The notes under the pieces were generated by a model. That model searched no databases and was not told where the DNA came from. It saw only the letters and a list, made by a program, of their open reading frames with translations. A DNA stretch of 45,868 nucleotides from Burkholderiales bacterium (lineage in GTDB: Bacteria > Pseudomonadota > Gammaproteobacteria > Burkholderiales > Burkholderiaceae_D). The stretch is from assembly GCA_016177875.1 (NCBI GenBank), contig JACOUL010000009.1:1-45868 (forward strand), read 5' to 3'. The position numbers were made by a program, and so were the translations under genes. Positions 12,601 to 18,600 of this stretch are shown in pieces. Each line of letters begins with the position of its first letter. The stretch's first letter is position 1.

Positions 12601-15600
12601 GGACAGAGGTTTACGGCTGGCTGTATGCGGACGACAAAATGGTTCGAGGCCAAGGCGATACGGCAATTTACTACCGCCATGCCACCGACTCGACCGGCTA
12701 TGTATTCCACCAGGCCGACGGTCCGCTGGCCGCGGCGCGCGACAATGCCGACATTCGCGCCGGCATGGAGCTCAACGCCAACCGGCAGAACGGCCTGACC
12801 GATCCTGCCACCCAATTCCGCTTTGTCAAGCGCGATGCCGGCGATCCCGACTCCGGCTGGGTGACATTCGCACCGGACGCCGTCACGACCGCCGAAGGTA
12901 AGAGCCGGGTCGATCTGTCCCATTTGACCGGTGGCGTATTCGATTATGAAGTGGTCCAATTCCGCAATGGTTCGCCGGTCGCGCATGCAAATGGTGTGCT
13001 GACGGCGACCATGCCGAGCGCAGCCGGCTTGGCGCCGGTGTCGCTCCCTTATCTCAAGCTGGACGTCAATGCTGTCATTCCGGCTCTTACCACGATCGGT
13101 GTGCTCAATAATACGCCGCTCTATGCCGATGCGCAGATCGTCGGCAACGATGCCTTCGGTCGTCCCATCTATGCGAACAACGGCGCCGGCAATGCAATCA
13201 AAGCTGCCTTGCTGACATGGGCGGGCGCCGCGCCGACCGCATTCAGGTTCAGGGTCGCCGGCAACCAGGATTGGTTGCAACGCCCGGTATTCACCATCAC
13301 AGATGCAGGCACCGGCCAAACCCTCAATGCCGTCAATCTGACGGGCCTGGGGGGCGGCAATTACGAATTCGAAGCCCTCTATTCCGCCTCCGCCGGCGCA
13401 TCGGCGTATGCGCACAGCGTCGGCAAGTTCAGTCTGACCGGTAACGGCAGCTACAAGCCGAGCGATAACGACGCCTACGCCGCGCTGGTCGCCGATTTCG
13501 CGCAGCTGTTCACGCTGCCGACCGGAACGAGCGTGGAGCTTTGGGGCGGCACGGTGACGCGCACCAATGACGACGGCGCCATCTATATCGCAGGCGGTCA
13601 GAGCTATATCTTCGAACAGAGCCAAGGTCCGCTTGAAGTGGCAGCGGAAATTGAAGCCTTACGCAACGATTGGGAGCAACGGTACCAATTCCAATTCGTC
13701 GGTCAGAATGCATCCTATGTCGTCACGAATGCGCAAGGCTACAGCCTGCAGGATATGCGCAACGCCTACGCTGCCCTGCGTGCCGACTATGCTGCCTATT
13801 TCCAGACAAGCGCTGCCGGCCAGCTGATTGCCAAGGATCAGAACGCCGACGGCACGGCCGATATCAATTTTGTGCGCGCTGACGCCGCTTCTGCCTACCT
13901 GATGGGAAGCGACATGCAGACCATCACGCAAGCCGAAGGAGCACTGGTGGTCGCCAACCGGATCGAAGCCCTGCGCCTTGGCTGGGAAACGCAATTCGGC
14001 TTCAAGTTCTACCGTGAGTTCGGTTATGTATCCGGCCAAACGCCGACGCTGCACGTGGCGGCCGCGCCGGGCTCCACCAATCCGTTCAGCGGCGCCGATG
14101 CGTACGCTGAACTGCTCCGGCAATATGACAACTACTTCGAAGACGAGGTAAATAACCCGATCGGCAGCACCATCAACTGGATGGGCGGCATTCTGAAGAA
14201 GACCTCGGCGACCACGGCAGAGTACACGCCGCTCGACACGTCACAGCCGCTCTTTACCATGCCGAGCGACGCATTCGACTTGGTCAATCTGGGCGACGAT
14301 ATCCGTAACGCGCTGGCGCAGCAATACGGCATCGCTTTCCAATCGCAGTCCTACGGTTTAACGGTCAGCAATGCCGCCATCTATAACCAGCTGTTTGCCG
14401 ATTATCTGGCCGCCTTGCAGGTGCCTCCTGGAACCCTCAGCGCATTCATCAACGGTCATAGCCTGATCATGACGAACACCAGCGGCACGGCAATCTTCAC
14501 GCCGGACGCCGTAGCTGTCATGAGCGCCAACGACCTCCCAATAGATCTGGTGCGTATCTATCCGGAACTCAGAAACTACTGGAGCGCGCAATACAGCATC
14601 ACGTTCGACCTGCAGGCAGACGGCAGCTATCTGCCAAGCAATCAGAGCGTTTATGAGCAGCTGGTTAGCGACTATCAATCTTGGTTCAACAGCGCCACTT
14701 CCGGCCAAGTGGCTTATGCAGGCGGCATGCTCATCTACCACACGGCGGGCGCAGCATATCTACTGCTTGGCAGAACGGATACGGTTTCAGCATCGGAAAC
14801 ACCTTTGTCCCTTGCGCTGCGCAACGACATCATCCGCCAGGATTGGCAAGACGCGTACGGCATCGTGTTCACGCAAGGCGGCAGCGGCTACTACGCGCTG
14901 GGCGATCAAACCAGCCAGACAGGCTGGGGACAGTTGGTAACTGCATATCAGAACTTCATGCAACAGCAGCCGGGCGAAAGGTGGACGCTGAGCAGCGGCG
15001 CCTACTTCATCCGCACAGCCGACAACGGCGCGAGCTTTGTGCCGGCGGGTCAATCGCTCGCCTCCATCACCTTGACCGCCGGCGACACGCCTTTGGACAT
15101 CGCCGCGCGCAGCCCGCGCATCCGCAGCGGCTGGGAAAGCCAAATGGCTGCGGCCGGGCTTCCCTTCGTATTCGTCACCGGCGAACCGGGCCTCGACACC
15201 TGGTGGGCGCCGCTCAGCACCGAAGGCATGACGCAGTTGCAGGCGGCATACGACACCTATTTCAATGATGCTGTGCCCGGCCAGGGAACCAACTGGAGCC
15301 AGTTCTCCGAGGGTATGACAATCGTGCGCGGCACCAACCTGGCCAATGGTCAGGGGCAAGCCTATGTATCGGCAGGCGGGGCGTTCCGCTTCTTCCAAGC
15401 CGATACCGTGGAAAGCCTGCTGAACGAGAGCCAGGCCATACGCGAAAGCTGGGCCAAGGAATACCCGGCCCTTGCGTTCACATTGGCGAACGCCGGTTAC
15501 CTTGACGGCGCCGCGGTGGAAATGACGGCATCGGCAAGTGGGGCGACCGCATCGACGCAAACGGTACGCAGCACCACGAGAGCAGGCGCCGACGTCAAGG

Positions 15601-18600
15601 CGACGACCTCGCACGACTCGACCGTCCGCTACGACTCGGCACGCACACTGGACCGATGGAGCAATGTACTTGCTGTTACCGATCCGTCGGGCAATGGTTA
15701 CGGGACTGCTTTCCACTACAACGCCAACAACCAAGTGGTGGAGCAGGACGCCGGCGTGAAGTTTGCAGCAGACGGCAGCTGGAGCAATACCGCTACCACC
15801 AGCGTCAGCCGCAGCTACTATGACGCGCTGGGCCGACAGGCCGCCACCGAAAATGCGAATCATCATGTCAACGCCATGCTGCGCGATGCGTGGGGCAACG
15901 TCACGAACGAGCTGCATACTGACGGCGGCAATATCCAGCACGCCTATAACGCCTTCGGCGAAGAAAGCCTGCGCATCACCGCGCAGAATGCCGACGGACT
16001 GAGCAACCACATCGTCAAGGAATACGACCAGGCCGGCCGCCTCACCAAAGAGACGCAATCGGCGGTGGACGTGTACCGCACCGACGAACTCAGCCTCCAC
16101 AACTGGACGGTCTCCTACGTCGGCCAGTCGGCATCGACGACGCAGTATCACTACGATCTCGCCGGCCGCCGTATCGACACGGTCAACAATGCCGGCGAAA
16201 CGACGTACACCAGCTACGACACTCGCGGCAACGTCGCCCGTACCGAACAGCCGGGCAACGTCGTTACCACCGCGCAGTTCGACGCCAACAACCACAAGAC
16301 CCTGCAAACCGACGCCAACGGCAACAGCAGCGCGTGGGACGTCAATTATTTCGGGCAGACGGTTTCACATACCGGCATCTCCATCGCCGGCCAGACCGCC
16401 GTCCAATTCCAATACGAATACAACGGCCTGGGCCAACTGAGCAGAACGACCAGCAGCCGAGGCGCCGAACAGCTCGGCGACACGCGTTACCAGTACGACG
16501 AAGCCGGCAACCTCATCGGCATCGACGAGCGCGGCTTCGGCTCTGCCGACGACACCGGCGCCAAGCTCCCCTCCAACCTGCAGACCCGCTACGCGCTCGA
16601 CGGCGCCGGCCGCCACGTGCGGGAAAGGACCACGCGCCAGGTTGCGGACAACACCAACGGCATATTGGTGCGCAACCAGACCATCTACCAAGACAACCGC
16701 ATCACCTACGATGCGCAGGGACGGCTATTCAAGGTGGAAGACGGTCGTTATTCGCAGATTACCTATTACGATCTGGCAGGCAACCGTAAGCAAGTCATCA
16801 CCGAATACGATACCGATCCGATGCTCGCGGATACGAAACTGGTCAAAGAAGCGGCAACTTACGCCTACCGGTTCGAAGGCGCGACGCACCAGAAAGTCAT
16901 CCTCAGTTACGAGTACGACGTGATGGAACGCAACACCGCCATCACCACCCAAACCGCAACCAATGGTGGCGCCCTCATCGATGACCATAAGCGTTCGGCT
17001 CTCATGTACTACGACCGCGCCGGCAACCTCACCGACGTCATCACCACGGTCGACACTGCCGACGGCACCATGCAAGCGCACGACAAGTCCCACTACGACG
17101 CGCAAAACCGCCTGGTCAAGACCGAGCGCTATATCGGCGCCTACCTCGACAGCGCCATCGACCCCTACACCGGCGCCTACACCGGCCCGTACGCCGACAT
17201 CTACAACGCCGATCAGGCGCCGCGGTGGCTGACCATCGACTTGCGCCAGTACGACCAAGCCGGGCGAGTCGTCTACAGCGGAGCGAACAATATCCTGTAT
17301 GGCGAGCCGGACAACGGCATGCCGCAGCAGTTCGACATGTTCAAGCTCGGCCTCCGCGATACCGAAACAAAATACGTCTACAACGGCGGCGACCACCGCC
17401 TGTGGGCCACGCAAATGAACAGCGCAAAACAGTTCACCACCTACGACAAGGTAGGCAACGTCACGCGCTCCATTACCGACACGCTCAATTACCTGAATCC
17501 CGGCACCTACTACGACACCACCTACAAAGGCTTCGACGGCTACGTCGCCGACAAGGTCGAGCTGCGCCAGGCAGATGGCGCCCCCGTCATGGCGACCACG
17601 AACTACACCTACGACGCCTACGGCCACCTGCAACAGACCGTCATGGACAACGGCGATCCCCTGCAGATACAAAGGCGCACCATGGTCAACAGCGCCGACG
17701 GCCAGGTCCTGCAGCGTACCCTGACCGGCAAGCACCAGGCACCCAGCGAAGTGCAGCACTTCCTGATCGCCAACGGCCAGCAGCTCGGCGAATCGGGCCA
17801 CAATCCAAGTCAAGCGAATTTCGATCCCAGCTTCGCCGCTCTTGCAGGCCAGCACGCCACCAGCGGTCCGCGCACCTATGTCGTGGCCAAGGATGGCGAA
17901 ACCTTGGAAGACATCGCCCGCATGGTATGGGGCGACTCCAGCCTGTGGTACAAGATCGCCGACACTAACGGCTTGACGGGCGGCGAGGCGCTGGAGGCAG
18001 GCCAGGTATTGACCCTTCCCGCCGATGTCAAACCGGCGTCCAACAATGCCACGACGTTCCAGCCCTACGACCCGAGCCGGGCGGTTGGCGACACGCTGCC
18101 GTCGTTGCCGATACCGGCGAAGGACAACGGATGCGGCGAGTTCGGCACGGTCGTCATGGTGTTTGTGGCGTTTTTCGTTACCTGCATGACAGCCGGAGCG
18201 ACGAAAGAGTTATTCGTCGGGGTTTTAGGCGAGGCAATGGCCGTTATCGCCGATGGTGCGATTGCCGGCGCCGCTGGCAGCCTTGCTTCGCAAGCTGTCG
18301 GCAATATCATGGGTGTACAGGATGGTTTCAATTGGAAAGACGTCGCATTAGCTGCGATTAGTGGCGCGGTTGGTGGCGCAATGCAGGGAGTAAGTTTCGC
18401 GGGACTTGATAAATTTGGAAATGCAATCGTTAGAGGGGCCATCAGTAGCGCGCTATCTCAAGGCATTAGCGTGGCTACCGGATTACAGAAGGAATTCAGC
18501 TGGGTTGGGGTAGCCGCGGCGGCAGTAAGCGCGGGCGTCGGAGAGGCTATTTCGGATTCCATATTGGGCACTCCTGTCGAAGGCCCTACACGTCCAGGCG

